From: a bacterium
GTDB lineage: Bacteria > Babelota > Babeliae > Babelales > RVW-14
Assembly (NCBI GenBank): GCA_016699045.1
Contig: CP064957.1
Coordinates: 992,001 to 1,056,000, forward strand
Length of the DNA: 64,000 nt
Direction: 5' to 3'
Part shown: in pieces, positions 1 through 8,334 of the stretch
Position numbering within the stretch: position 1 is the stretch's first letter
How the letters are laid out: each line of letters begins with the position of its first letter
Notes under the pieces: model-generated
What the model was told of the DNA's origin: nothing
Databases searched by the model: none
The model's input: the letters and a program-made list of their open reading frames with translations, nothing else
Position numbers and translations under genes: made by a program

Positions 1-1
1 T

Positions 2-160
2 CGACGTTCTATTCCTGCGGCGTATGCGCTTAAAGATTTGATGATTCCAAAAGACGTGTTGGTTTTGACAAAAGAGGAATTTGAAAAAGGTGTTTTTGAT
101 AAAACGACACTTTTGTACAAAATTAAGCACGAAGGGAGAAGGCTTTATGCTCAAGCATGA
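2..160 (+). CDS. C-terminal end of a minimal nucleotidyltransferase (MNT antitoxin type), cut by window edge
   Basis: An open frame runs in from the left edge and stops at 158-160, giving about 52 residues. The tail reads DVLVLTKEEFEK...LLYKIKHEGRRLYA, the usual C-terminal end of small MNT-fold nucleotidyltransferases (a strand, then a helix ending in EG..LY). The catalytic GSxxxxD region would lie outside the window. The stop overlaps the start of the following HEPN gene by 14 bases, the normal arrangement of MNT-HEPN gene pairs. In characterised pairs the MNT protein AMPylates and neutralises the HEPN ribonuclease. The identification rests on a short tail plus gene context. Confidence 0.6.
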   Translation, partial: RRSIPAAYALKDLMIPKDVLVLTKEEFEKGVFDKTTLLYKIKHEGRRLYAQA

Positions 161-530
161 AGTGTGGTTAGCCAAAGCTTTAAGCGATTTAAAGTTAGCT
201 CAAATTGGTGCTCAAAATTTTGATGTCATGGATAGTGCCATTTTTCATACGCAGCAATGCGCTGAAAAAGCTTTGAAAGCTTATTTGGTTTATCGTGAAC
301 AGCCGATTCATAGAACGCATGACTTAGAAATGCTTATTAAAAGTTGTAGTGTGTTTGATAAATCATTTATGGCATTATTTGAACAGGCAGCTTTGTTAAA
401 TCCCTATTGCTTTGGGTTTCGATATCCAATTGACAATGAAGAAGTCTTAGTGCCTGAGTCTGAAGAAATGAGTGAGGCGCTTGCTGCTGCAGAATATATA
501 CTTGATTTTGTAAAGAAAAAGCTTTCTTAA
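147..530 (+). CDS. HEPN domain protein (toxin-type partner of MNT)
   Basis: This is a 127-residue protein. I chose the ATG at 147 because GAAGGGAGAAGG lies just upstream and because it overlaps the end of the nucleotidyltransferase, implying coupled translation. The sequence has the all-helical HEPN signature: an N-terminal helix with W.AKA..DLKLA, then FHTQQCAEKALKAYL, then REQPIHRTHDLEML, which contains an R-x4-H element and the conserved HDL. HEPN proteins of this kind are metal-independent ribonucleases or inactive relatives and are paired with MNT antitoxins. The length is normal for the family. Whether the RNase centre is active cannot be decided from sequence alone. Confidence 0.8.
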   Translation: MLKHEVWLAKALSDLKLAQIGAQNFDVMDSAIFHTQQCAEKALKAYLVYREQPIHRTHDLEMLIKSCSVFDKSFMALFEQAALLNPYCFGFRYPIDNEEVLVPESEEMSEALAAAEYILDFVKKKLS

Positions 531-554
531 ATATTCTGCATAAAAAGCAAAAAA

Positions 555-657
555 GCGGCCGCTTTGGGTTTATTGCCCTTGGCGGCCCCTTTAGTTTTTG
601 GGGACGCTATAGCCCCCGCCGATAAGCCTTTGGAGCGGCGGGTTTCTTACGAAACCC
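555..657 (+). other. GC-rich cluster of overlapping hairpins between HEPN gene and next operon
   Basis: Inside an AT-rich intergenic stretch lies about 100 bases of GC-rich sequence with four potential stems: GGCCGC/GCGGCC (557-562 with 582-587), GGGG/CCCC (600-603 with 613-616), CCCGCCG/CGGCGGG (615-621 with 636-642) and GGGTTTC/GAAACCC around a TTAC loop (640-646 with 651-657). Stems 3 and 4 share bases 640-642, and stems 2 and 3 share 615-616, so neighbouring stems exclude each other. No U-tract follows the last stem. An open frame (564-767) crosses the region, but it lacks a ribosome-binding site and I regard it as a by-product. The segment could be a structured RNA, an attenuator or a repeat element. 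Confidence 0.45.
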
Positions 658-679
658 ACTTGTCTTTATCCCGTTTTTC

Positions 680-707
680 TTGTACGTTGTTTATTAAGAA
701 TTATAGA
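680..707 (+). promoter_or_regulatory. candidate sigma70-type promoter
   Basis: TTGTAC (680-685) and TATAGA (702-707) are separated by 16 bases and lie about 45 bases upstream of the GTG start at 754. The matches to the -35 and -10 consensus are reasonable but not perfect. Confidence 0.4.
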
Positions 708-753
708 GGATTTCAATATACATTTTCTAATAGTATTAATAAAGGATTGAAGC

Positions 754-1503
754 GTGTCGCGACTTAAAAAATTGATTGAACAAACGACTTTTTTGATGGA
801 AAAGCAGGAAGAAGCAAAGAATGAATGCGCTGCTATTTTTAACGATGTTTTGAGTTTTGTAGAGCAAAAAATCAATAATTTGCCTCAAGAATCAGAAGAA
901 GCTGAGGTTTTGGGCAAAGTTTATGATGTTCTTTCTGGCCAAGCACAAAAACTTGCTGATGAAACAACCGATGATATTGCTTTCTTGGCTGAACAGCTTA
1001 AAGCGTTACAACACGTCAATGACGTTAAAGACCCAGTAAAAGCTCAAGAATTACTCAATATGTTGATCGATGAAGATGAAGAAATCAGCGACACAGATGT
1101 TTTCAAAGAAGGTGTTACGCAAGAAGCGCAAGAATCAAAAAATTCATTGCAAATGATGGTTCAAGACGTTAAAGACGCGCTTGAGGAAGGCAACTTTGAA
1201 GATGTTCAGTTGTTGCTTGAAGCATTGCTTGAAGAAGAAGAAAATGAATTTGATGATGAAGAAGAAGACGAAGAAGAAGAGTTTGAAGACGATCATTTAG
1301 CTAAAGTTATGATGAAGATGGCTGGTCATGAAGATACTGAAGACGGATGTTCTTCGGGTGGCTGCGGTAGTTGCTCAACGGGTTGTGGCCCAAGATCTGA
1401 GAAAGATTTTGATATTTTTTCATTTGTCAGCAAATATGATCGTGAACTTGAACTTGATGTAAAAAAAGATGACAAGTCATCTTCAACTGAAAATCAAGCG
1501 TAA
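754..1503 (+). CDS. acidic protein with C-terminal Gly/Cys cluster, function unknown
   Basis: This 249-residue protein starts with GTG, preceded by AAAGGA at 741-746. I do not recognise the family. The first 160 residues are helical and heptad-like (coiled-coil tendency). They are followed by a strongly acidic run (Glu/Asp-rich, about residues 155-180) and then a short GCSSGGCGSCSTGCG segment near residues 198-212 with four cysteines in a glycine/serine background, which could bind metal or a cofactor. There is no signal peptide, so it should be cytoplasmic. The ferredoxin gene follows about 100 bases downstream. An acidic linker next to a cysteine cluster would fit a metal or Fe-S related chaperone or sensor, but this is speculation. 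Confidence 0.65.
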   Translation: MSRLKKLIEQTTFLMEKQEEAKNECAAIFNDVLSFVEQKINNLPQESEEAEVLGKVYDVLSGQAQKLADETTDDIAFLAEQLKALQHVNDVKDPVKAQELLNMLIDEDEEISDTDVFKEGVTQEAQESKNSLQMMVQDVKDALEEGNFEDVQLLLEALLEEEENEFDDEEEDEEEEFEDDHLAKVMMKMAGHEDTEDGCSSGGCGSCSTGCGPRSEKDFDIFSFVSKYDRELELDVKKDDKSSSTENQA

Positions 1504-1510
1504 AATATTT

Positions 1511-1538
1511 TTGTCCTTCAGGATATCTGTGGTACACT
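1511..1538 (+). promoter_or_regulatory. candidate promoter of the ferredoxin gene
   Basis: TTGTCC (1511-1516) and TACACT (1533-1538) are spaced by 16 bases, directly after the stop of the preceding gene and 64 bases before the ferredoxin ATG. Confidence 0.4.
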
Positions 1539-1601
1539 GGCGCGATTTGTTGTATGAGCAATAAGGGTGCTTGTGTGCCGATTAAAAAAGAGAAGTTGCC
1601 G

Positions 1602-1808
1602 ATGGCTCGCTGTATAAAAAATGTTAAAATTGTTCCTGGCTGTATTTCATGTGGCTCCTGCGAAGCAATCTGCCCAAAAGTTTTTGAAGTGCGTGATATT
1701 GCGTATATCAAAAAAGATGTTAATTTTAATGAGCAAGCCGATGATGTTCGCGAAGCCGCGGATATGTGTCCGGTAAGTGTTATAAAAGTTGAAGAAGAAA
1801 CAGAGTAG
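1602..1808 (+). CDS. [4Fe-4S] ferredoxin
   Basis: This is a 68-residue ferredoxin starting at ATG 1602. The longer upstream frame from 1554 lacks the fold. The cluster motif C-I-S-C-G-S-C-E-A-I-C-P lies near residues 14-25, and a distal DMCPV cysteine lies near residue 55. That matches single-cluster ferredoxins in which CxxCxxC plus a remote Cys-Pro bind one [4Fe-4S] cluster. It would act as a soluble low-potential electron carrier. The electron donor and acceptor are not evident from neighbours. The downstream acyl-CoA ligase begins 43 bases later and may be co-transcribed. Confidence 0.88.
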   Translation: MARCIKNVKIVPGCISCGSCEAICPKVFEVRDIAYIKKDVNFNEQADDVREAADMCPVSVIKVEEETE

Positions 1809-1851
1809 CCTGGCAACGGGTGTGGTTGGTGTGGATAGGAGTAATACGCGC

Positions 1852-3468
1852 ATGCTGCAACAACTCAAAACATTATTTTTTGGACACTCAAAAAATGAGT
1901 GTGCAGTGTATGAGAAGCTGAGTACACAATTTGCTCTCGATAATCATGAGCTTATTTTTGCAGGGCAGATTTTGCAGTCGGCATATCAGCGATTTGCTGA
2001 TCGTGTTGCGCTTATTGCTGGCAATCAATCAGTTACCTATAAAGAATTTTATTTCCGTTCATTGCTGCTGAGTAAGAAGCTTGCTCAGCAGGGCGTTGGT
2101 CCGCGCGATCATGTGATGATCTATTTTGAAAACTCTATGGAATTTTACATTGCCTACTTCGCTATTTGGCAGTTGGGGGCGGTTGTTATTCCGTTGAATG
2201 TTTTTTTTCACGCCAAAGAGCTTGCGTTAGTGATTAACGAAGCGCAGCCAAAAGTGATCATTGCTTCGTTTGATTTGAAAAAAAATATCGATGCAGCCAT
2301 TGAGCAGGGGCTGATTAGTATACCGTTGACGATTTGGACTGAGCAAGATTTTGATTGGACAACGGAGGTCCCGGCCGTTATTGATGCTGCTGATGAAGGT
2401 TTGGTAGTACAAGGTGGCAATCGTGAAGACTGCTGTTTGGTTTTGTACACATCGGGTACGACAGGCAAGCCCAAGGGCGTTATGCTGTCGTCAAAAAATG
2501 TGGTGACAAATGCACTTCAAGCGTTTGCTCGATTTAAAATGTGTTTTGATAGTAACGAAAAAGAGCAAGAGCGGTTTTTATCTGTTCTGCCGCTTTTTCA
2601 TGTTTTTGCGCAAAATACTTGCTTATGGTTTCCGATTTTGTCAGGTTCAGCTATTATTATAGTACCCAAGATTGACCGCAAGTTAATTTTGGAAGGTTTG
2701 CAAAAAAATCCGACGTTGTTCTTTGGTTTTCCTGCATTGTACGGTTTATTGTGTATGATGCGTACGGCACCGCTTGATACGGTAAAGCTTTTTGTTTCTG
2801 GTGCCGATATGATGCCAGACAAAATTCGAGCAGCGTTTGGTATGATTTATGGCCGTAAAATTTGTTCAGGATATGGCTTAACAGAAGCAGCTCCGGTTGT
2901 AGCAATTAATTATCACAACGAAGAGCGCTCAACTGATTTTGTGGGTAAGCCGCTTGTTGGTATTGATACACAAGTTCGTGATGAGCATGGCAATGTGTTA
3001 GCGGCTGGTACGATTGGAACTTTGTGGATTCGTGGTGGTAATATTATGCTCGGATATTACAAAGAACCTGAAGCGACAGCGCGGGTGTTGCAAGATGGCT
3101 GGCTCAATACTGGCGACCTTGCGTGCATTGATGCGTGTGGTAATTTAGCGATTACGGGACGTAGTAAAGATTTGATTATTCACAAAGGTTTTAATATTTA
3201 TCCGCAAGAAGTGGAAAATATTTTAATGACGCATCCTTCGGTATTTAAAGCGGCGGTAGTTGGTAGGGACGAGGTTATGTCTGGCCAAATTCCTGTTGCT
3301 TACGTGGCGGTTCGTGAAATGAAGGGTGAATTGGAGCGTAGTTTGCGAGAATTGTGTGTAAATAATTTGGCGGCTTACAAAGTGCCGCGTAAGTTTATTT
3401 GCCTTGAGGACTTGCCAATGAGTCCAACGGGAAAGATTGATAAAAAACAACTAAGTAACCTTAATTAA
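1852..3468 (+). CDS. long-chain acyl-CoA synthetase / AMP-dependent ligase (FadD-like)
   Basis: An ANL-superfamily adenylating enzyme of 538 residues. It activates a fatty acid to acyl-AMP and then acyl-CoA. Visible motifs include the P-loop YTSGTTGKPKGVM, the GYGLTEAAPV motif, LNTGDLA with the adenylate-binding Asp, the hinge GRSKDLIIHKGFNIYP and the C-terminal PTGKIDKKQL with the catalytic Lys. I prefer the ATG at 1852 because GGATAGGA (1833-1840) precedes it. An in-frame TTG at 1789 would overlap the ferredoxin and add 21 residues without obvious function. There is no signal peptide. The substrate cannot be settled by sequence; the most similar class uses long-chain fatty acids, which fits scavenging of host lipids together with plsC at 13.6 kb. 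Confidence 0.88.
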   Translation: MLQQLKTLFFGHSKNECAVYEKLSTQFALDNHELIFAGQILQSAYQRFADRVALIAGNQSVTYKEFYFRSLLLSKKLAQQGVGPRDHVMIYFENSMEFYIAYFAIWQLGAVVIPLNVFFHAKELALVINEAQPKVIIASFDLKKNIDAAIEQGLISIPLTIWTEQDFDWTTEVPAVIDAADEGLVVQGGNREDCCLVLYTSGTTGKPKGVMLSSKNVVTNALQAFARFKMCFDSNEKEQERFLSVLPLFHVFAQNTCLWFPILSGSAIIIVPKIDRKLILEGLQKNPTLFFGFPALYGLLCMMRTAPLDTVKLFVSGADMMPDKIRAAFGMIYGRKICSGYGLTEAAPVVAINYHNEERSTDFVGKPLVGIDTQVRDEHGNVLAAGTIGTLWIRGGNIMLGYYKEPEATARVLQDGWLNTGDLACIDACGNLAITGRSKDLIIHKGFNIYPQEVENILMTHPSVFKAAVVGRDEVMSGQIPVAYVAVREMKGELERSLRELCVNNLAAYKVPRKFICLEDLPMSPTGKIDKKQLSNLN

Positions 3469-3476
3469 GGCAAAGT

Positions 3477-3584
3477 ATGGATACTGACCAGGGCAGCCAT
3501 TTATTATTCTTAATCGGAGTGGTAGTACATGAAAGAGACGATTTGTTTGATGCTCATCAAATGGATCATTGGGGAGATGCATAA
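3477..3584 (+). CDS. possible 35-residue ORF between acyl-CoA ligase and CNNM gene
   Basis: An ATG at 3477 opens a 35-codon frame whose TAA (3582-3584) is immediately followed by the ATG of the next gene (3585), suggesting a translational relay. The product begins MDTDQGSHLLFLIGVVV and is acidic and His-rich after that. There is no recognisable family, and the ribosome-binding site is weak. It may be a leader peptide or chance. Confidence 0.25.
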   Translation: MDTDQGSHLLFLIGVVVHERDDLFDAHQMDHWGDA

Positions 3585-4865
3585 ATGACACTGTCGATAG
3601 AAATATTGTTATTTTTTTTCTTCTTGTTTTTAGCAGGCTTGTTTTCATTTCTTGAAACATCGTTGACCGCACTTCGTCTTTTTAAAATCAAGGAATTACA
3701 AGTTTCGGTTGCTAAATATAAGAATTTATTTGCATCGTGGGAAACAAATCCGCAACGTATTTTAATTACCATCTTGATTGTGAGCAACTTTGTGAACGTT
3801 GTTGCTTCGGTCTTAATTTCTCACATTATGCAGAAATCGCTGGGAAATTTTGGTATGGCCGTTGGTGCGGTACTCGCGACCGTCTTGACGTTAATTTTTG
3901 GTGAAATTATTCCAAAGAGTTTTGCTAAAACCCACCACGAACGGTTGTTCACATCGTTTTTATGGTTGATCAATTTGTTGTACCATCTTGCCTATCCTTT
4001 TGTTACCGTTTTACTTAAGATCGCGACGTTCTTTTTCGCACGTCTTGGTCGCCCACATATTCTTGAAAAACAAGAAGATATTTCTGAAAAAGAAATTGAA
4101 TTCTTGATTGACTATAGCGACCAAAAAGGGTTGATGGAAGCAGAAAAAACCGAAATGTTGCAAAACGTTTTCAGTCTGGGGCAAACGCTTGTACGTGAAA
4201 TTCTGATTCCAGAAGATTCAATTGTAGCGGTTGATGCTGCGTCAAGTTTTGAAGATGTGGTGCGTGTTATTTGTACATCACGCTTTTCGCGTGTGCCGGT
4301 TTACGAAGGCAAAGAAGACAACATTGTTGGTATTGTTTACCAAAAAGATATTGTTGATTTAATGGCGCGCGGCGAAGTCGGCATTATTAAAGAACTTATT
4401 CGTCCGATTTTGTTTGTACCAGAAACACAAAAAGTTAATCAGTTACTCAGCGAATTTCTTAAGACACGCATGCATATGGCAATGGTGCTTAATGAATACG
4501 GCAATATTGTGGGGCTGGTCACCATTGAAGATATTCTTGAAGAAATTGTGGGTGATATTGCCGACGAACACGAGCATGCTAATTCGTCGATTGTACCAAT
4601 CGATGAAGGCGGTTGGTTGGTTGCTGGCAGTACTGATCTAGAAGATCTTGAAGACTTACTTGATATCAAATTTGTAACTGATCGTTCAGTAACCATTGGC
4701 GGCTTTTTAGCCGAAAAATTACAACACTTACCAAAAAAAGGTGAGCGTTTAAATTACCTTGGTTTTTGTTTTCAGGTTCAGCAGGCAAGCCGCCGTCGTG
4801 TTTATCAAGTTCTCGTATTTGATGAAAACGATACGCATCTACAACTCGAGGGTGATGTTGAATAA
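3585..4865 (+). CDS. CNNM/CorC-type membrane protein (DUF21-CBS-CBS-CorC_HlyC)
   Basis: A 426-residue protein with the standard order of this family: an N-terminal DUF21 region with about four membrane segments (residues 5-150), a CBS pair (about 195-320, including ILIPEDSIVAV, FSRVPVYEG, IVGIVYQKDIVDLM and MVLNEYGNIVGLVTIEDILEEIVGDI) and a C-terminal CorC/HlyC domain (about 335-420) with a GGWLVAGS start. Members are inner-membrane Mg2+/Co2+ exporters or regulators, sometimes annotated as haemolysins. The length is normal. It stands alone rather than with ybeX/ybeY genes. Confidence 0.88.
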   Translation: MTLSIEILLFFFFLFLAGLFSFLETSLTALRLFKIKELQVSVAKYKNLFASWETNPQRILITILIVSNFVNVVASVLISHIMQKSLGNFGMAVGAVLATVLTLIFGEIIPKSFAKTHHERLFTSFLWLINLLYHLAYPFVTVLLKIATFFFARLGRPHILEKQEDISEKEIEFLIDYSDQKGLMEAEKTEMLQNVFSLGQTLVREILIPEDSIVAVDAASSFEDVVRVICTSRFSRVPVYEGKEDNIVGIVYQKDIVDLMARGEVGIIKELIRPILFVPETQKVNQLLSEFLKTRMHMAMVLNEYGNIVGLVTIEDILEEIVGDIADEHEHANSSIVPIDEGGWLVAGSTDLEDLEDLLDIKFVTDRSVTIGGFLAEKLQHLPKKGERLNYLGFCFQVQQASRRRVYQVLVFDENDTHLQLEGDVE

Positions 4866-4962
4866 ACGTTACCCACTTTAAGCTTCCTATGCTACTATTC
4901 TTGGTGTATTCTGTTGTTTTATATAAAAAAATCATTAATTTTTTAAAACAATAGATAATTTT

Positions 4963-6651
4963 ATGGATCCATTGAAAAGGCTCTTGGCCTATACCAGGCA
5001 GTATTGGCAGAAGCTTGTTGTTTCAATTGTTGCTGCTTCTTTGTACGGCATCGTAGCGGCCATGCCAACGTATATTGTTAAACATACCGTCGATGATATT
5101 TTCATCAGTCACTATCGGCATTTAATTATGCCCTTCATGCTGCTCTTTTTGGCATTTTTTATCTGCAAAGGTTTATTTTCGTACATCACGTCGTACTATA
5201 TGCACTGGGTCGGCAACAAAGTTGTTATCGACATTCGTCACGATTTATTTAATAAAGTAATCGATTTTCCACTTTCTTTTTTTAAGCAACATTCAACTGG
5301 CGAGTTGATGTCATATTTTTTAAATGATATTCAAATGGTTCAAAACGCTTCAGCTTCTGCCATTCGCAACGGCGTGCGTAGCTTTTTTGAAGCATTCTTT
5401 TTAATTAGTTTTGCCTTTGTCCAAAATTGGAAGCTATCAATGTTGATGATGGTTGTTGGGCCGTTGATTGGTTTAACAATTCGTCGTATGGGCAAGGCAA
5501 CCAAAATTGCCTCATGTGCTATCCAGCGCGAGATGGGTTCCATTAGCTCAATGTTGCAAGAAATGTTTGTTGGCATTCGTGAAATTAAAGCGTTTAATGC
5601 CGAGCGGTTTGAAGTTGGTCGGTTGACCAAGCAGCTGGATCGTTGCTTTTCGTCGATCATGAACAATGTTCATATCGAGTCGCTTTTGCCAGCGCTTATT
5701 AAATCTATCGCTATGATTGGCGGGGTGGTGGCATTTTATGTGGCAACCAATCAAGTTCTTAATGGTGCCATTTCTGCCGGGCAGCTTGCGTCATTTGTGG
5801 TTGCGGTGTTGCTTTGCTATCAGCCGCTTAAACGCGTGGTTAGTGTGTATTCTGAAGTTCAATACGGTCTTGCGGCGGCTGAGCGTATTTTTAGTATGAT
5901 GGACCAAGTCTATCCCGCGTTGCAAAACCGCACCATTGAAATAAAAAACTTTGAGACCGCCATTGAATTTAATGACGTGAGTTTTTCATATCAACCAGAA
6001 AAACCTATTTTAGAAAAGGTAAATTTTATCATCCGTCGTGGCGAGTGTATTGGTATTGTTGGGCCGTCTGGTGCGGGCAAAAGTACGCTGTGCGATATGT
6101 TGTTGGGCTTTTTGTTACCAACGAGCGGGAACATGGCGCTTGATGGTAAAGACTTTGCTACCATCTGCTCAACAAGCTTGCGCAGCAAAATTGGCTATGT
6201 TGGCCAGCGCACCTTTTTATTTAACGATACGATTCGCAATAATATTTTGTATTCTTTTCCTAACGCTTCAGATGCTGCCATTGAGCAGGCATGCAAAGAG
6301 GCCTACGCGCACGACTTTATTGAGCAGCTGCCGCACGGCTATCAAACGATGGTTGGCGAAGATGGGACCTTGGTTTCAGGCGGGCAAAAGCAACGTATTA
6401 CTATTGCGCGGGCTTTGCTGAAAGATCCTGAGATTTTAATTTTTGATGAGGCTACTTCGTCGCTTGATCATGAATCTGAAAAGATGATTCAGCGCACTAT
6501 TCAAGAATTGCGCCACAAAAAAACTATGCTGATCGTTTCACACCGCATGTCATTTCTCGAACACGTAGATCGAATTTTGGTGGTTCAAAAAGGCTCTGTA
6601 CAAGAAGCTCGTGATGCCAAGCAAGCGGTAGCGAGTGAAGTGCGGTTGTAA
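4963..6651 (+). CDS. MsbA-like ABC exporter (fused membrane and ATPase domains)
   Basis: A 562-residue half-transporter that would work as a homodimer. The N-terminal 300 residues hold six membrane helices of the ABC-exporter type. The ATPase domain has Walker A GPSGAGKST (about residue 365), the Q-loop region GYVGQRTFLF, signature VSGGQKQRI (about 470), Walker B ILIFDEATSSLD (about 490) and the switch His in SHRMSF. The nearest family is lipid A/lipid flippases (MsbA) and related peptide/drug exporters. In a Gram-negative cell with a Kdo-pathway gene a lipid-exporting role is plausible, but the substrate is inferred. Confidence 0.85.
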   Translation: MDPLKRLLAYTRQYWQKLVVSIVAASLYGIVAAMPTYIVKHTVDDIFISHYRHLIMPFMLLFLAFFICKGLFSYITSYYMHWVGNKVVIDIRHDLFNKVIDFPLSFFKQHSTGELMSYFLNDIQMVQNASASAIRNGVRSFFEAFFLISFAFVQNWKLSMLMMVVGPLIGLTIRRMGKATKIASCAIQREMGSISSMLQEMFVGIREIKAFNAERFEVGRLTKQLDRCFSSIMNNVHIESLLPALIKSIAMIGGVVAFYVATNQVLNGAISAGQLASFVVAVLLCYQPLKRVVSVYSEVQYGLAAAERIFSMMDQVYPALQNRTIEIKNFETAIEFNDVSFSYQPEKPILEKVNFIIRRGECIGIVGPSGAGKSTLCDMLLGFLLPTSGNMALDGKDFATICSTSLRSKIGYVGQRTFLFNDTIRNNILYSFPNASDAAIEQACKEAYAHDFIEQLPHGYQTMVGEDGTLVSGGQKQRITIARALLKDPEILIFDEATSSLDHESEKMIQRTIQELRHKKTMLIVSHRMSFLEHVDRILVVQKGSVQEARDAKQAVASEVRL

Positions 6652-6681
6652 AAAAAGAAAAGCAAATAATTTGAGGATCAT

Positions 6682-6777
6682 ATGTGGTATTGGTATGAGA
6701 TTTTTTTTGTCACATGCATTATGTGCACTGTTGTTGAATTTGTTAAAATAACCATTGCGAATCGGGATAAAAAATGA
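6682..6777 (+). CDS. 31-residue single-span membrane micropeptide
   Basis: ATG 6682 is preceded by TGAGGA and opens a 31-codon frame (MWYWYEIFFVTCIMCTVVEF and a basic tail) with one hydrophobic helix. Its stop overlaps the ATG of the next micro-ORF by four bases (ATGA), a typical coupled arrangement. No family is recognised. Confidence 0.45.
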   Translation: MWYWYEIFFVTCIMCTVVEFVKITIANRDKK

Positions 6778-6872
6778 GTGAAATGATGCACTGGTTTATT
6801 GGGCAATTTGCAGCAATGATGACGTACACAATGTTCATTCAACCGTTCATGAAAAGAAAATTTAAAAAGTAA
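6774..6872 (+). CDS. 32-residue membrane micropeptide, translationally coupled
   Basis: The frame overlaps the preceding one by ATGA. The product is 32 residues: a Met-rich amphipathic or membrane helix (MSEMMHWFIGQFAAMMTYTM) and a basic KRKFKK tail. The two-peptide arrangement with good spacing suggests real small proteins downstream of the ABC exporter, but no homologue is known to me. Confidence 0.4.
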   Translation: MSEMMHWFIGQFAAMMTYTMFIQPFMKRKFKK

Positions 6873-6912
6873 TGGTGTTGGCCCCGCCAACGCGGAGTCC
6901 TTGAGAGCGTTT

Positions 6913-8334
6913 CTATTTTAAATTGTCGCGCACCATGATGCCGTTTTTAATTTTATAAAAATTATCAATACCAATTGCAGTTAAAAAATCAGCGTCATGG
7001 GAAATGACGATTAATGCCCCTGGGTAGCATTGCAAAACATCAATAACGTGTTGGCGGGTTTCAAGGTCCAAACAATTGGTAACTTCATCAAGAATTAAAA
7101 GCTGCGGGCTTTGGGCGGCAATTTGTGCTAACGAAAGACGGGTTTTTTCGCCACCAGAAAGATACTTGACCAGTTTTTCTACTTCTTCATTTTTTCTAAA
7201 TAAAAAATCATTTAAATGTTTGCGAATTTCGGGTGAAGTCCATGTTGGTGCCGCTTCTTTTATGGTGTCAAAGACTGATGTGTTTTCATCAAGATTTTTA
7301 TTGTGTTGGTCAAGATAGCCAATATCTTTTTGAGCTGGGACTTGCCATGCACCTTCGCGTATAACGCTGCGATGGTGCATGATTGCTTTGACTAATGTTG
7401 ATTTTCCAGAAGCGTTGTTGCCAAGCAAGGCAATGCGTTCGGTACTCATAACGTGGAGGATGATATTTTCTAAAACCGGTTTTTGGTAGCCGCAGTTGCC
7501 TTCGCGAATGGTGATAAGTGTTTGTTGGTGGGCCGTACATGCCGGCAGATTGAATTTAGCGGTAATAGTTTCTGGTAGTCGAAACTCTTTTAATTCTGCT
7601 TCAATTTTGTGATGGACTTTGTTGATTTTGCCCTGTTTTTTATTGGTGGTGCGAGCGCCACTTTCTTGCATGGCTCGTAGCAAGATTTTATCATTTTCGT
7701 TTTTATTAGTGCGCTTTGATTGTGCGGCGCGTTTGTGTTCTGCCAATAAAGCTTCACGATTTTTTCTATCTTCTTTTTTTAAGAATTCGCGTTGTTTAAT
7801 TTTTGCAAGATGTTCTGCTTTTTCGTGGGCGCGGTAGTCGTCATAATTGCCGGTAAAAAAATCTATTGTGCCATCGTGAATGTGCCAAATGTGGTCAACG
7901 TAGGTGCGTAAAAGCTCAATATCATGAGAAATAATAATGAGTGTGCCGGTATAATTTTTTAAAAGTCGCAGCAAAGACTTGCGATTGCTAGCATCCAAAT
8001 GGTTGGTGGGTTCGTCCAAACACAAGACCGAAGGGTTTTGTGCAAGAGCTTGTGTCAGTGCTTTGTTCAAGCGCTGACCGCCGCTCAAGTGAGCATGGTC
8101 TTCAATAACTTGTGGTACATAACCAAAAACAACATTTTCAGGAATAATAACGCGGCCCTGAGAAGGCTCTAATAATCCCTGAATAATGTTGAGTAAGGCT
8201 GTTTTGCCATTGCCGTTTTTGCCAATGATGGCAATGCGGTCTCCGGGATGAATAGTTTTGTTTACTTTTTCAAAGCAGATTTTTCCTGGAAACACAACGC
8301 TAATATCTTTGAGAATGATTGGGGCATGAATCAT
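6913..8334 (-). CDS. ABC-F family ATPase (duplicated ABC domains, ribosome-associated)
   Basis: A soluble 473-residue protein with two ABC domains and no membrane segments. NBD1 has GKNGNGKT, LSGGQRLNKAL and LDEPTNHLD. A long charged linker (about residues 175-265) follows. NBD2 has GNNASGKST, YLSGGEKTRLSL and an altered Walker B ending LDEVTNCLD in place of LDEPTNHLD. ABC-F proteins bind the ribosomal E site; members act in translation control (EttA type) or in ribosome protection against antibiotics (Vga/Lsa/Msr type). The short length and the variant second domain fit the resistance-like or specialised branch better than EttA. The 5' leader can sequester the start site (see the regulatory entry at 8335-8424). 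Confidence 0.83.
   Translation of the reverse strand: MIHAPIILKDISVVFPGKICFEKVNKTIHPGDRIAIIGKNGNGKTALLNIIQGLLEPSQGRVIIPENVVFGYVPQVIEDHAHLSGGQRLNKALTQALAQNPSVLCLDEPTNHLDASNRKSLLRLLKNYTGTLIIISHDIELLRTYVDHIWHIHDGTIDFFTGNYDDYRAHEKAEHLAKIKQREFLKKEDRKNREALLAEHKRAAQSKRTNKNENDKILLRAMQESGARTTNKKQGKINKVHHKIEAELKEFRLPETITAKFNLPACTAHQQTLITIREGNCGYQKPVLENIILHVMSTERIALLGNNASGKSTLVKAIMHHRSVIREGAWQVPAQKDIGYLDQHNKNLDENTSVFDTIKEAAPTWTSPEIRKHLNDFLFRKNEEVEKLVKYLSGGEKTRLSLAQIAAQSPQLLILDEVTNCLDLETRQHVIDVLQCYPGALIVISHDADFLTAIGIDNFYKIKNGIMVRDNLK

Noticed and set aside
564..767. 67-codon plus-strand frame through the GC-rich hairpin region
   Set aside because: It has no ribosome-binding site, its composition follows the hairpins and it overlaps the start of the next gene. 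It is better explained as structured DNA or RNA.
754..1503. SlyD- or HypA-type metallochaperone
   Set aside because: The Gly/Cys segment only superficially resembles those proteins; no FKBP or HypA domain is visible.
6877..6891. GTTGGC/GCCAAC hairpin as a terminator between the micropeptides and the ABC-F gene
   Set aside because: The stem has only six base pairs and no T-run on either strand, so it is not a convincing terminator.
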